Assembly (NCBI RefSeq): GCF_000020005.1
Contig: NC_010718.1
Span: 2,748,001 to 2,812,000, forward strand
Length of the DNA stretch: 64,000 bases
From: Natranaerobius thermophilus JW/NM-WN-LF
GTDB taxonomy: Bacteria > Bacillota > Natranaerobiia > Natranaerobiales > Natranaerobiaceae
Direction: 5' to 3'
In this document: piece after piece, positions 55,604 to 64,000 of the stretch
Position numbering within the stretch: position 1 is the stretch's first letter
How the letters are laid out: every line of letters begins with the position of its first letter
Notes under the pieces: model-generated
Told to the model about the DNA's origin: nothing
The model's database searches: none
What the model saw: the letters and a program-made list of their open reading frames with translations, nothing else
Made by a program: the position numbers and the translations under genes

Positions 55604-56146
55604 TTAATTTAAGCCAATTTCAAAAATTGTATTTTCATGCTCATCTCTAAAGAAAACCTTTTGTAACTGGCGGTAAGCTTCCTCGGTTGGCGGTGTATAG
55701 GAAATTATTCTTATATTTTTATTTAGATCACTCTCGTTATGATAGCTCCTAGCAATTTTATGGGGTAAGTCTGTATCGTCTTGCCCATTTTCAAAGGATA
55801 TATGAATATCAGATAAATCTTCAGCTAAGCCCTCGTCATCCAACTTAAAAATCACAAAGTTTTGTTTTTCTCCCAATAAGTGATACATTTCCATCTGCTC
55901 TTTTTTAACTGATTCGCTAATTGTAAAGCCATCAAATAAATTATCAAAATTTATATCATCTTTATCTTTAATTCGGGATAATTTATCGTAAATTTCTTTT
56001 TCTTCAGAATACTCTTCTTCTAAATGTGAGTCTTTTGAATCTAAGTCTTGATTAGTAGTGAAATCATTGTCACAAGCAGCTAAGATAAATATGTTTAAAA
56101 CTACAAGCATGAATATGCTAAACCGCAATTTGGTAGTATTAAACAT
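55604..56146 (-). CDS. Lipoprotein of unknown function
   Basis: 180 residues from the ATG at 56146 behind AAGGTGG; the frame to 56170 starts with TTG inside the preceding hairpin and is less likely. Lipobox LAAC (Cys about 26). Acidic linker (DSKDSHLEEEYSEEKE), no known domain. Convergent with the LRR gene. Confidence 0.7.
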   Translation of the reverse strand: MFNTTKLRFSIFMLVVLNIFILAACDNDFTTNQDLDSKDSHLEEEYSEEKEIYDKLSRIKDKDDINFDNLFDGFTISESVKKEQMEMYHLLGEKQNFVIFKLDDEGLAEDLSDIHISFENGQDDTDLPHKIARSYHNESDLNKNIRIISYTPPTEEAYRQLQKVFFRDEHENTIFEIGLN

Positions 56147-56172
56147 GGTTTGTGCACCACCTTTTAACAAAA

Positions 56173-56205
56173 ATGTTTGCAGGGAAAGGCTATCCCTGCA
56201 AACAT
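56173..56205 (-). terminator. Terminator hairpin between two leftward genes
   Basis: ATGTTTGCAGGGA pairs perfectly with TCCCTGCAAACAT; T-rich on the minus strand afterwards. Ends the gene at 56230. Confidence 0.85.
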
Positions 56206-56229
56206 TTTATATTATAAACAACCTGATTT

Positions 56230-56850
56230 TCAATCCTTTAGAATTTCTTTATCTACTTTTTCACCATCAACTACTGTATATCTTTCAACTCTGTCGGGCT
56301 CCACATCAGAATCTGTCATTGCATTAGCACCATCATCGTAATACTCGATATCAATATTTACTCCCGTCGGTTCTTCTACATAAGCAGTAGCTGTGTTATC
56401 AGTAGGTATGTCTTGGCCATCGCTTCTTATATATTCCCTTTGAATCACTTCATGAACACTAGCAATAGGTCTAGCATAACCTTTAATATATTCGCCTTCA
56501 TCTAAAGGTGAAGAAGTAGTAGAACCTCCTACTGTATATGAACCTCCTTCTGTAACAGATACAGCAGCAGCTATACTACTTGAAGACACTTCAATTGTTC
56601 CTGTTACTTCAGCAGTTTCAGTAAGACTTGCTTCAGCAGTTTGTTTTTCCCCGTCTCTGTCTGCTGGTTCTCCTTCATATACTTGTTCCCATTCTCCTAT
56701 TGGAGTAGTACCAACATTTTTGTTAGTGTCGTCAATTTCCCAATAATGCCAATAATTATCTGGCTCTACCGAATCCTCTGCTGCCGAAACCACACCTGTT
56801 CCAAACATCAAAATTCCTGTTAATAGCAAGACTCCAAACAGCTTAAACAT
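56230..56850 (-). CDS. Secreted protein of unknown function
   Basis: 206 residues from the ATG at 56850, 7 bases from AGGAGGG; a TTG at 56856 is too close to it. Signal peptide ending near VVSAAED. The mature part has a Ser/Thr-rich centre (VSSSSIAAAVSVTEGG; GGSTTSSPLDEGEY) and many acidic residues. No family recognised. Flanked by a terminator, single gene. Confidence 0.7.
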   Translation of the reverse strand: MFKLFGVLLLTGILMFGTGVVSAAEDSVEPDNYWHYWEIDDTNKNVGTTPIGEWEQVYEGEPADRDGEKQTAEASLTETAEVTGTIEVSSSSIAAAVSVTEGGSYTVGGSTTSSPLDEGEYIKGYARPIASVHEVIQREYIRSDGQDIPTDNTATAYVEEPTGVNIDIEYYDDGANAMTDSDVEPDRVERYTVVDGEKVDKEILKD

Positions 56851-57038
56851 AAACAAGCCCTCCTTTTTATGATATTTTAATGAATGGTTCGGTTTAAATT
56901 TTACGCGATTTCATTATTTGTTCAATACTTTTACTTTATATAGTCTGTTAGAGGGCTTATTTAGTCTTTTATGAGTCGTGAATGGAATTACATTTAAATT
57001 CTAAAATTGCGAATGTACAATTCTTTCACAAAAAAGCT

Positions 57039-57725
57039 TTATAACTCTTCCTTCTCCTCTACCTTAATTTTTAAAAGGAGTACCATGGTATCTTCATTGA
57101 TCATTTTTTCTAGATCATCAGAGTCTTGATAATCATAAGTCGTTTTCAACTCGTCTTCTCCTTGGCGATAGACTGCCAGCAACTTTTCTTCTCCAGGTTT
57201 CAGTCCGATGGTTTCCTCCCCGATGGCATATCCCCAACTTGTCATAGTCGAATCAATAAATATATCTTTATCAATACTACTAGGACCTGTTCTGGCACCC
57301 TTTGAATATATTAGTATTTGTGAGTCGCTGTCATCAGAGTGTAAAATCCCAGCTCCTAGCTGTCCTTCAACTTCTTGTTCGGGATACAAACCATACGACA
57401 GTTCTGCCAGAGGGGAGGGTTTTACAGCTTCTCCCTGATTATATCCCTCCACCCAAATTTTGACCCAGCTTTCATCTGCTCGTAGTAATTCAAAATTAAA
57501 GTCAAATAGTGTACCAAGTGATAAGTCATTAAAGGTGTTTTCATATTCCGATTCGGGGTTAGACGAAATATAGGCAATTTTTTCATCAGATTCATCGGCA
57601 ACTTTATTTTCTTCACTGCAACCAATACTAAAAAGCATAAAGGACATGAATACAATCAAAAAGAAGGACAGTAATAATATATAAGACTTATTTAGAATAA
57701 AATCACCCCCGCTGAAATTTAGCAA
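57039..57725 (-). CDS. Lipoprotein, possibly with non-standard start
   Basis: Up to 228 residues. Lipobox FSIGC with the hydrophobic stretch SYILLLSFFLIVFMSFM before it. The frame opens with TTG at 57725 inside the MATE gene, which lacks a good ribosome-binding site. A strong GGGGGTGA site overlapping the MATE stop points to initiation near 57699, where only ATT is available. Either the TTG or a rare ATT start is used. The mature domain is beta-rich (DUF4352-like at a guess). Follows the MATE gene on the same strand. Confidence 0.65.
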   Translation of the reverse strand: MLNFSGGDFILNKSYILLLSFFLIVFMSFMLFSIGCSEENKVADESDEKIAYISSNPESEYENTFNDLSLGTLFDFNFELLRADESWVKIWVEGYNQGEAVKPSPLAELSYGLYPEQEVEGQLGAGILHSDDSDSQILIYSKGARTGPSSIDKDIFIDSTMTSWGYAIGEETIGLKPGEEKLLAVYRQGEDELKTTYDYQDSDDLEKMINEDTMVLLLKIKVEEKEEL

Positions 57726-59082
57726 ATATCAACTCTTTCTTCAAAGTGATATAAAGCCAGATGATCATAAAGATAAAGGATACAAATTCTGATATTGGAA
57801 AAGCAAACCAGACTAAATCTAAATTACCAGTTAATGATAAGAAATAAGCTATAGGTAAAAGTAAAATGATTTGTCGAAAAAAAGATAGTGTTAATGAGGG
57901 TATGCCTTTGCCAATAGCTTGAAAGGTGGTTGCACCTATTATGGCTGGTCCGATTATGGGAAAGGCAATACTTATTGTTTTAAATGCAGTTACCACAATA
58001 TCCATTAATTCCTGGCTTTCTACAAAAGGGCCAGCAATTATTTCAGGTATAAACTGGAACCCGATAAATCCTAGACTAGTAAATCCACATGCAATTAACG
58101 CTCCATAACCAATGACTTTTTTGACCCTCTCTGCATTGCCATTACTGAAATTATAGCCTACCAAGGGAATATAACCTTGATTTAGACCGAAAACCGGCAT
58201 AAAAACAAAAGATTGAATTCGGAAATATATACCGGTTGCAGACAAAGCTAAAGCATTCAAATTTCCTACAATAATGTTTAATCCGCTTATCATTATGGAA
58301 GCCAACATTTGCATTACTGCTGCAGGCAGTCCTACTGCATATATATTTTTAATTATCTCTTTATTGAATTTAAAGTTTTTTAAACCATCTCGGAATTTTG
58401 GTTTTACTTCATTTTCTCCTATCAACAGTTCATAGAAAACTACAGCAAAAGTGACCGTCTTGCTTATGACAGTTGCTATGGCAGCTCCTTGCACTTCAAG
58501 GCGAGGAATAGGTCCCATTCCATAGATCAAAATAGGGTCTAGCAAAATATTAGTAATGGCACCTGAGACCATACCTATCATGGGAATCAAAGTATTGCCC
58601 TGGCCCCTCAATGCATCACTTATTAAAAATCCAAAAAACAACGGTGATGCCCCCATTAAAATTACACGTCCATACTCGAAAGCATATTGGGCAATCAGAT
58701 GATCATCGGTGAAAATATAAATAAAACTTTCTGGCAATAGGAAACCAATTAAAAAAACAACAACACTATAAATTGCAGATATAACTAAGACATGCTCTAC
58801 CACACTTATAGCTCCGTTTCTGTCCCCTTTGCCTAACATTCTAGAAATCAGAGAACTGGTACCGACTCCTGTCCCCACAGAAAGTGCAATTAAAAAAAGC
58901 TGCATGGGAAAAGCCACCGAAAGTCCGGCGATGGCTTCTTCATTTACCTGTGCTACAAAAAAACTATCTATTACGTTGTAGAGAGCTTGTATTCCCATAG
59001 CTACTATTCCGGGAAGAGAAAGCTTTAATAATAGGGGTAATATAGGATCAGTACCTAGTCTATCGCTACTTGATACTTTCAA
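57703..59082 (-). CDS. MATE-family multidrug/Na+ antiporter
   Basis: 459 residues; TTG start behind GGAGGTC. Twelve membrane segments in two homologous halves (LLLKLSLPGIVAMGIQALYNVIDSFFVA is the usual start; GLPAAVMQMLASIMISGLNI begins the second half). NorM/DinF-like exporters use Na+ or H+ gradients to export cationic compounds. Overlaps the following lipoprotein frame; probably co-transcribed. Confidence 0.9.
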   Translation of the reverse strand: MKVSSSDRLGTDPILPLLLKLSLPGIVAMGIQALYNVIDSFFVAQVNEEAIAGLSVAFPMQLFLIALSVGTGVGTSSLISRMLGKGDRNGAISVVEHVLVISAIYSVVVFLIGFLLPESFIYIFTDDHLIAQYAFEYGRVILMGASPLFFGFLISDALRGQGNTLIPMIGMVSGAITNILLDPILIYGMGPIPRLEVQGAAIATVISKTVTFAVVFYELLIGENEVKPKFRDGLKNFKFNKEIIKNIYAVGLPAAVMQMLASIMISGLNIIVGNLNALALSATGIYFRIQSFVFMPVFGLNQGYIPLVGYNFSNGNAERVKKVIGYGALIACGFTSLGFIGFQFIPEIIAGPFVESQELMDIVVTAFKTISIAFPIIGPAIIGATTFQAIGKGIPSLTLSFFRQIILLLPIAYFLSLTGNLDLVWFAFPISEFVSFIFMIIWLYITLKKELIFAKFQRG

Positions 59083-59313
59083 GATTTTCGACCTCCATTT
59101 CGATATACTGCTCTACCTACTCTTTAAAAATCTTATCATTTTCATATTTAAATATCTATACATTCAGGTTTGAATCACAATTAAATGTTTTGAATTTCCG
59201 TTTCTTTTGTTGTTACAGACTTATTAAATTTCGAAATTTTTTCAACACCTGAAATTTTGGGTTTTTTATGATAAAATAATGAAAATAAGATTATCATAAT
59301 CGAGGTGTTGCTA

Positions 59314-59943
59314 ATGTCAAAGGGTGGCTTATATGGTTTTTTTGCAAGAGCTTTTTTAATAGCATTAATTGTAGTTTCCATGATAGTTTATTTTATAGTC
59401 CAAGATTTAACAACCTTGATTATAGTATTTCTTTCAGGGGCAGTCTTGTTCTTTTGTATTAGTTATTATTTGATGTTATGGAATCAAAGCCGGATTATTA
59501 GAAGTGGTGTTTTAGAAGTTGATATCATGAAAGATCAGGACTTTAAAAATTTGATGTTCAAGTATTTTGAAAAGCACGGATATAACTTAGATCTTGCGGA
59601 TGAAGATATAATTATAGAAAGAGATAATGAAACAAGTATTGTTAGGGCTAAAAAAGATATAGATATGGAAGAAGTTGAAAGTCTAATTGAAATTCTTGAG
59701 AGTGATAATCATATCAGTAAAGCCATTGTAGCTACTACTAAAGAGCTTGACTTCTGGTCTATTCATGATGCGTTAGAACTTTGGGATAGAGAGAAATTAA
59801 TAGATCGATTGAGTAAAGTAAATGGTAGAAAAATCATCCTAGATACCGTCCAATGTGTAGAGTGTGGTAGTGGCTTGATAGAAAGACAGAAAAAGTTCGA
59901 AACTGTACTGGGCTGCCCTAAGTGCAATTGGTATACTAATTAG
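59314..59943 (+). CDS. Membrane-anchored Mrr-like nuclease-fold protein with zinc ribbon
   Basis: 209 residues from the ATG at 59314 behind GAGGTG (in-frame GTG/TTG just upstream are inside that site). Two N-terminal membrane helices (~12-55). Then FKNLMFKYFEKHGYNLDLAD...SIVRAKKDI, resembling the Mrr_cat/restriction endonuclease-like fold, and a final CVECGSGLIERQKKF...LGCPKCNWY zinc ribbon. The usual catalytic D-x(n)-QxK is not clearly complete (RAKK in place of QAK), so nuclease activity is doubtful. Such proteins occur widely without known function. Confidence 0.7.
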   Translation: MSKGGLYGFFARAFLIALIVVSMIVYFIVQDLTTLIIVFLSGAVLFFCISYYLMLWNQSRIIRSGVLEVDIMKDQDFKNLMFKYFEKHGYNLDLADEDIIIERDNETSIVRAKKDIDMEEVESLIEILESDNHISKAIVATTKELDFWSIHDALELWDREKLIDRLSKVNGRKIILDTVQCVECGSGLIERQKKFETVLGCPKCNWYTN

Positions 59944-59989
59944 AGACTAAATTAATAGGATTAAATAGAGTTATTCTTTAATTTAATAA

Positions 59990-60027
59990 AAAGGCGACCA
60001 GCCGTTTAATCAGGGCCAGTCGCTTTA
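59990..60027 (-). terminator. Terminator of the J-domain gene
   Basis: GCGAC (59994) pairs with GTCGC (60019-60023), with an inner GCC/GGC; on the minus strand CCTTTTTATT follows. 75 bp after the J-domain protein stop. Confidence 0.7.
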
Positions 60028-60102
60028 GAAAATGCCTTACACTTAATGTATTCAACTATATTCAACTAAAAATCCTCAATCGAAACTATCAAAAATATGA
60101 AT

Positions 60103-60981
60103 TTAGTCCGCAGCTTGGCCTGTGTTGGTGCTTTCGTTTTTAATGCTCATAATATATTCCTCGGCTTCTTTGACTTTTGGAGCCTCTGTATATAACTTGT
60201 AAGCTGCCGGTATTATGTGGGTCAAAGCTCTGATCACACCAGGGATCCAGCCAAACATAAGTAACATAACCAAAGAAGTAAATATCCCTATGGGGCCAAA
60301 TGCAAATCCACTAAGAGCTCCATAAAAAATCCCTTCTTTAACCCAGTGCCATCCCCAATAAAGTCCAATAGCATATAACATGCCTAATATCGCCATCCCA
60401 AAATTTGAAGATAATCCCAAAATAAATCCAATAACTGCTGCTATCCCTGTTGAAATCAAGGGTTTTTTCAGTTCATTTAAATAACCTCGATTATATTCAA
60501 GCAAACAGTCAGGGCAAGAAACTATATTAAACCTATGATAACATTCCTGGCAAAGGGGGATATTACAGAAGCCGCAACCAGACACGGCAGGTCTGTCAGG
60601 GTGTTCATTGCAAGCGACAAAATTACCCTTTTGCCCTCTTTGACTTCCTTGACTTTGTTGACTTCCTTTAGCTCCTGAATTGCTTCCTGCATTCCCGTCG
60701 CTAAAGTTGCTACTACCTGAAGCCTGCTGTTTTCCGGTCCCTGAGGATCCTTGTCCTTGCTGATTTTTTATCCTCTCATCGTATTTTTGCCGTTTATTTG
60801 GATCGCTCAATACTTCATAAGCTTGATTGAACTGTTTCATCTTATCTTCTGCTAAGTGAGCCAGGGGGTTGTCCTTGTGCTTGTCAGGATGGTATTCCTT
60901 GGCAAGCTGCCTATAAGCCTTTTCAATCTGGTCTTTATCTGCGTCTCGACTAACTCCTAAAATTTCATAATAGTTCGCCAA
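60103..60981 (-). CDS. J-domain (DnaJ-like) membrane protein with zinc finger
   Basis: 292 residues from TTG at 60981 behind AAGGAGGTG; the open frame continues to 61092 but that part is an IS-end repeat. Residues 1-70 form the J domain with HPD (YHPDKHKDN). Then a Gly/Ser/Gln-rich linker, a B-box-like zinc finger ([24 protein letters not shown]...CPDC), and three or four membrane segments. J domains stimulate DnaK ATPase; a membrane form probably recruits DnaK to the membrane. Confidence 0.85.
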   Translation of the reverse strand: MANYYEILGVSRDADKDQIEKAYRQLAKEYHPDKHKDNPLAHLAEDKMKQFNQAYEVLSDPNKRQKYDERIKNQQGQGSSGTGKQQASGSSNFSDGNAGSNSGAKGSQQSQGSQRGQKGNFVACNEHPDRPAVSGCGFCNIPLCQECYHRFNIVSCPDCLLEYNRGYLNELKKPLISTGIAAVIGFILGLSSNFGMAILGMLYAIGLYWGWHWVKEGIFYGALSGFAFGPIGIFTSLVMLLMFGWIPGVIRALTHIIPAAYKLYTEAPKVKEAEEYIMSIKNESTNTGQAAD

Positions 60982-61007
60982 ACTAACACCTCCTTGTAAA
61001 ATTATTT

Positions 61008-61046
61008 TTGACATACTCCCACAGCTAAAGCAGTGGACTTTCTGCT
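61008..61046. mobile_element. Solo IS200/IS605-type end (hairpin repeat)
   Basis: Begins TTGACATACTCCCACAG; bases 61015-61046 equal 30601-30632 exactly. Hairpin CCACAGC-TAAA-GCAGTGG. It sits just upstream of the J-domain gene, where it may also supply promoter sequence. No transposase attached. Confidence 0.65.
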
Positions 61047-61071
61047 CCTTTATATCGTATATAAATTGTAA

Positions 61072-61104
61072 AAAGTAAAAAACTGCTCCCAAAAAAGGAG
61101 CAGC
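61072..61104 (-). terminator. Terminator of the ABC importer operon
   Basis: CTGCTCC (61083) pairs with GGAGCAG (61097); on the minus strand followed by TTTTTTACTTTTT. 150 bp after the ATPase stop. Confidence 0.85.
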
Positions 61105-61253
61105 TTATTGTCTAATTCTTATTATAGTTTAAGCTTTCTCATTTCCTGGACAACTCATTCACTGACAACCCGACTATTTCATATTTAATATATTTTAGTG
61201 ATACAAAGATACTATTCCTTGGGCCTTTAGTCTTATTTTTAGTTCTAATACTT

Positions 61254-62030
61254 CTATCCGCCGTTAATAGGTTCCACTGGCAATACGTATATCCCACTGT
61301 TTGTGTTTATTATGCTTGTTTTCACTTCATAGGTAACAGCTAAATTTTCTTCAGTTAAAACTTCCGTGGGAGTGCCAGTAGCATAGATTTCCCCCTCTTT
61401 TAATAAAATTACCTTGTCAGAAAACCTGGCAGCCATGTGTAGATCATGGATTGCCATAACAATTGTACTTGTATTTTCCTTTGCGATTTTATTCACCAAT
61501 TGTAAAACTTCCAATTGATTTTTTATATCCAGGTCACTAGTGGGTTCATCTAATAAGAAAATACCAGGTTCCTGAGCAAGGGCCCTGGCAAGTAGGACTT
61601 TTTGTTTTTGTCCACCACTGAGTTCATCTAAATATCTTTCAGAAAGGGATGTGAGTCCCAGCTGTGAAATTACCTGGCTTACAGTGTTCAAGTCTTTTGA
61701 GCTAACCTTCCAACCCATATGGGGTTTCCTTCCCATGAGTACAGTTTCGAATACAGTTAGTGGGAAAGCTTCTTTGGTAATTTGAGGCACATAACCCAGT
61801 ATTTTGGCCATATTTTTTCTGTTCATCTTAAGTAATTCCTGTCCATCCACCATGACAGAACCTTTTTTAGGGGGTAGTACTTTATTGATACATTTAATTA
61901 AGGTTGTTTTTCCTGAGCCGTTTGGGCCTATTATGCTAGTAACTTGTCCTTCTGGGACCTGAAAGGTTACATCATCCAAAACGCTTCTGCTTCCATACGA
62001 AAATGTGATTCCTTCTGCCGATAGTTTCAC
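61254..62030 (-). CDS. Iron-siderophore/cobalamin-type ABC transporter ATPase (FecE-like)
   Basis: 258 residues from the GTG at 62030, which overlaps the permease stop (GTGA); longer readings start within the permease. Walker A GPNGSGKTT near 38, Q-loop, signature LSGGQKQK near 139, Walker B IFLLDEPTSDLD. The FepC/BtuD family drives uptake of Fe3+-siderophores, haem or B12. Third gene of the importer operon. Confidence 0.9.
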   Translation of the reverse strand: MKLSAEGITFSYGSRSVLDDVTFQVPEGQVTSIIGPNGSGKTTLIKCINKVLPPKKGSVMVDGQELLKMNRKNMAKILGYVPQITKEAFPLTVFETVLMGRKPHMGWKVSSKDLNTVSQVISQLGLTSLSERYLDELSGGQKQKVLLARALAQEPGIFLLDEPTSDLDIKNQLEVLQLVNKIAKENTSTIVMAIHDLHMAARFSDKVILLKEGEIYATGTPTEVLTEENLAVTYEVKTSIINTNSGIYVLPVEPINGG

Positions 62031-63130
62031 TGCCACCAAACCTTTCTCTTTTTTAATAGTAGATATAAAAAGAAGGGAACCCCAAGTAATGAAGTAACTA
62101 TTCCCACAGGTATTTCTGACGGAGCAATCATAGTTCTCGCCAGGGTATCGGCTGATAAAAGTAACAAAGCTCCCATGAAACAAGAAGTTGGCAGTAAAAA
62201 TCGATAATCAGCTCCTACTATTATCCTGCTGATGTGAGGACCTACCAGACCCACAAAACCAATAATACCGGTAAAAGCTACAGCTACAGCAGCAATCAAA
62301 GATGAAAATATCAGACAAATTATCTTCATCCTTTTGACATCAACACCTAAACTTTTGGCTACTTCTTCTCCTCCACCTAAAACATTTAAATCCCAGGAAT
62401 AACGTAATAAAATCACTATTGAAATCACCATTGGGATAAAGATAATTATAATATTAGTCCAGTTAGCTCCAATAATACTTCCCATTAACCAGTAAACCAG
62501 TTCCGGTAATTCATCGGAATCACTGATATATTTTAAAGCTGAAACCAGGGCTGAAAAGAAATAACCTATGGCTACACCTGCCAAAATCAAGGTTTCGGAA
62601 GTAGCCCCTTTCATACTAGAAATGATATAAATAAAAAACATGGTCAACATAGCGAAGACAAAGGCATTAGCAGGTATAAATAATTCATGATAACTGGATA
62701 ACCCGCTTCCAAAAATTCCAACCTGCAGTACTATGGCTAAGGCAGCGCCAAAAGCAGCTCCACTGGAAAGCCCCAAGGTATAAGGACTTACCAGTGGATT
62801 TCTTAAAATCCCCTGCATCACTACGCCTGCTCCTGCCAAAGAAAATCCCGCCATCACTGCCAAAAGGACCCGAGGTAAACGCAGCTGTAATACTATGATT
62901 TTTTCTGTATTTGAAACTTCAGCTACTGCATCTGTACTTCTGATTGGTGAAGTTAAAATATTAAAAGCATCTACCGGGCCAACGGAAGAAGCTCCGTATG
63001 AAAGGGCTAATAGAGATACAATAAATAAAACAGTGATTAAACACAAAATTACCAAGATCTTTTTGTTTGTTGAAGATATGTAGGCCTGTTCAGGGTTTTG
63101 GATCTCTTGTTGCTGAATATTTCTACTCAT
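62027..63130 (-). CDS. Iron-siderophore/cobalamin-type ABC transporter permease (FecCD)
   Basis: 367 residues, about nine or ten membrane segments. Typical FecCD signatures: LQLRLPRVLLAVMAGFSLAGAG, GILRNPLVSPYTLGLSSGAAFGA, FTGIIGFVGLVGPHISR. Overlaps the binding-protein gene upstream by 8 bp and the ATPase downstream by 4 bp. Single permease gene, so it should act as a homodimer. Confidence 0.93.
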   Translation of the reverse strand: MSRNIQQQEIQNPEQAYISSTNKKILVILCLITVLFIVSLLALSYGASSVGPVDAFNILTSPIRSTDAVAEVSNTEKIIVLQLRLPRVLLAVMAGFSLAGAGVVMQGILRNPLVSPYTLGLSSGAAFGAALAIVLQVGIFGSGLSSYHELFIPANAFVFAMLTMFFIYIISSMKGATSETLILAGVAIGYFFSALVSALKYISDSDELPELVYWLMGSIIGANWTNIIIIFIPMVISIVILLRYSWDLNVLGGGEEVAKSLGVDVKRMKIICLIFSSLIAAVAVAFTGIIGFVGLVGPHISRIIVGADYRFLLPTSCFMGALLLLSADTLARTMIAPSEIPVGIVTSLLGVPFFLYLLLKKRKVWWQ

Positions 63131-64000
63131 GGGGATATACCCACACCCCTTGATATTCTAAACCGTAATATTCTTCTAGTAATTCCCTATGAATCTCTTT
63201 TGGTTCAACATCGTTAAATTGTTCTGGGTAAAACCACTTGGCCAAATAACTTAAACCGACTACACTTCGGGGGGATGTGTACAAATCAGTAGAAATACCA
63301 ACTACCCTATCTTCATTTACAGCAGTCAGCTCATCCCAGCCGGGCCTGTCCACCATGGCGGCAAGTTCTTCAGTAATCTCATCATGGCTATCCTCTTCAT
63401 ATCCAATGGCTACGTTTCGATCTGATAAGTTTTTGACAATTACATCAGGGTCTTGCTCCAAAATCCATTCATCGCTAATAGTGACAGATGAACCAGGTTC
63501 ATTGCCTGCCAAATTTACCCCTCCGGCTTTCAATAATGCCTGATGAGCACCGGAACCACTGGCATAAGCACTGTATTCTGCCTGGGTTTCCGAATAAACA
63601 GATACCTTGTCTTCATCTTCGATCTCGTCAATTCGATCTGTAATCAGTTGCATATGACCTTCAATAAAGTCTATATATTCTTCTGCTTGAGATTCTCGGT
63701 CCATAATCAAACCCATAGTTCTAATATCTTGTGTCAAAGTTTCAATTTTGTATCCATCTAGAAACACTACGGGTATGTCAGCAAGTTCAATCTGTTTTTT
63801 GATATCTTGATCCATGTATTGGCCAAAGCCAAATACTATGTCAGGATCTAGTTCAAGGATTTTTTCCGCATTTGGTGAAAAGACGCTTCCGACTTCGGGA
63901 TACTCTTGGGCTTCAGGTGGAAATGTTATAGAGTCTGCCACACCGACGGTTTTGTCTTCTGATTCTAAAATGTAGAGTAATTCATTGATATTGGAATTAG
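63123..64000 (-). CDS. ABC importer substrate-binding protein, 5' end beyond window
   Basis: At least 292 residues; the frame is open through base 64000 (NSNINELLYILESEDKTVGVADSITF...), so the start and signal peptide are outside. Class III binding-protein fold of the FepB/BtuF type: LELDPDIVFGFGQYMDQD, IPVVFLDGYKIETLTQDIRTMG, then the second lobe with DEWILEQDPDVIVKNLSD. First gene of the importer operon. The ligand (siderophore, haem, B12 or metal) cannot be told from this. Confidence 0.88.
   Translation of the reverse strand, partial: NSNINELLYILESEDKTVGVADSITFPPEAQEYPEVGSVFSPNAEKILELDPDIVFGFGQYMDQDIKKQIELADIPVVFLDGYKIETLTQDIRTMGLIMDRESQAEEYIDFIEGHMQLITDRIDEIEDEDKVSVYSETQAEYSAYASGSGAHQALLKAGGVNLAGNEPGSSVTISDEWILEQDPDVIVKNLSDRNVAIGYEEDSHDEITEELAAMVDRPGWDELTAVNEDRVVGISTDLYTSPRSVVGLSYLAKWFYPEQFNDVEPKEIHRELLEEYYGLEYQGVWVYPHE

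Noticed and set aside
60982-61092. Longer N-terminus of the J-domain protein
   Set aside because: The extension is encoded by an IS-end repeat; the TTG at 60981 has an ideal ribosome-binding site and begins directly with the J domain.

Overview
The window is AT-rich, Gram-positive (Firmicutes-type) chromosomal DNA. Strong Shine-Dalgarno sites, frequent TTG and GTG starts, lipobox lipoproteins, S-layer homology domains, BlaI/BlaR1, ECF-sigma/DUF4179 and LytTR-type genes all point that way. Many proteins are very acidic (Glu/Asp-rich S-layer proteins, lipoproteins, linkers). Together with a selenocysteine formate dehydrogenase beside Rnf-type genes, this suggests an anaerobic, salt-adapted clostridium. 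A Natranaerobius-like haloalkaliphile is my best guess, but it is inference from style and not from a marker gene.

Layout. Positions 1-9.5 kb: two acidic S-layer-homology/YcdB-type secreted proteins (one frameshifted), surrounded by HepT/MntA-type (HEPN/MNT) toxin-antitoxin modules, a Fic protein and a frameshifted SEC-C protein. One TA module is duplicated, and its copy at the window edge carries a 203-bp deletion. 9.6-12.5 kb: regulator/symporter/creatininase operon. 12.7-19 kb: an old-yellow-enzyme-type reductase with twin palindromic operators and a TetR gene nearby, another HEPN/MNT module bounded by direct repeats, a YeiH-type permease, and broken pieces of YeiH and a radical SAM gene. 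19-25.3 kb: a chemoreceptor, then decayed DNA: an IS remnant with 8-bp target duplication, a sigma-factor relic, and a decayed histidine kinase/LytTR pair. 25.5-30.6 kb: an IS110-family element, then BlaI plus an unusual BlaR1 peptidase fused to leucine-rich repeats.

30.9-38.1 kb is the metabolic centrepiece: fdhE, a Tat-exported selenocysteine formate dehydrogenase (in-frame UGA with a hairpin behind it), its 4Fe-4S subunit, and RnfC- and RnfD-like genes only, closed by a terminator. The layout suggests formate oxidation coupled to a minimal two-gene Rnf-like membrane module. 38-40.5 kb: WG-repeat lipoprotein, a tRNA relic and a Yip1-type membrane protein. 40.6-47 kb: a sigma-54-controlled operon (CoA-transferase, SDR, amidohydrolase) with a near-perfect -24/-12 promoter, paired TGTCTA-N6-TAGACA dyads and its PAS/AAA+/Fis activator. 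47-51.5 kb: PepSY-like membrane protein, lipoprotein, DUF4179 protein and ECF sigma factor.

52-57.7 kb: secreted or lipoprotein genes of unknown function, a second IS110-family element with a structured leader that could be a bridge RNA, and a small LRR protein related to the BlaR1 fusion. 57.7-64 kb: MATE transporter, membrane-anchored Mrr-like protein, J-domain/zinc-finger membrane protein, and a FecBCD-type ABC importer that runs off the window end. Recurrent themes are small duplicated or decayed modules, direct repeats around TA modules, and short in-frame repeats that expand hydrophilic linkers inside otherwise ordinary proteins.
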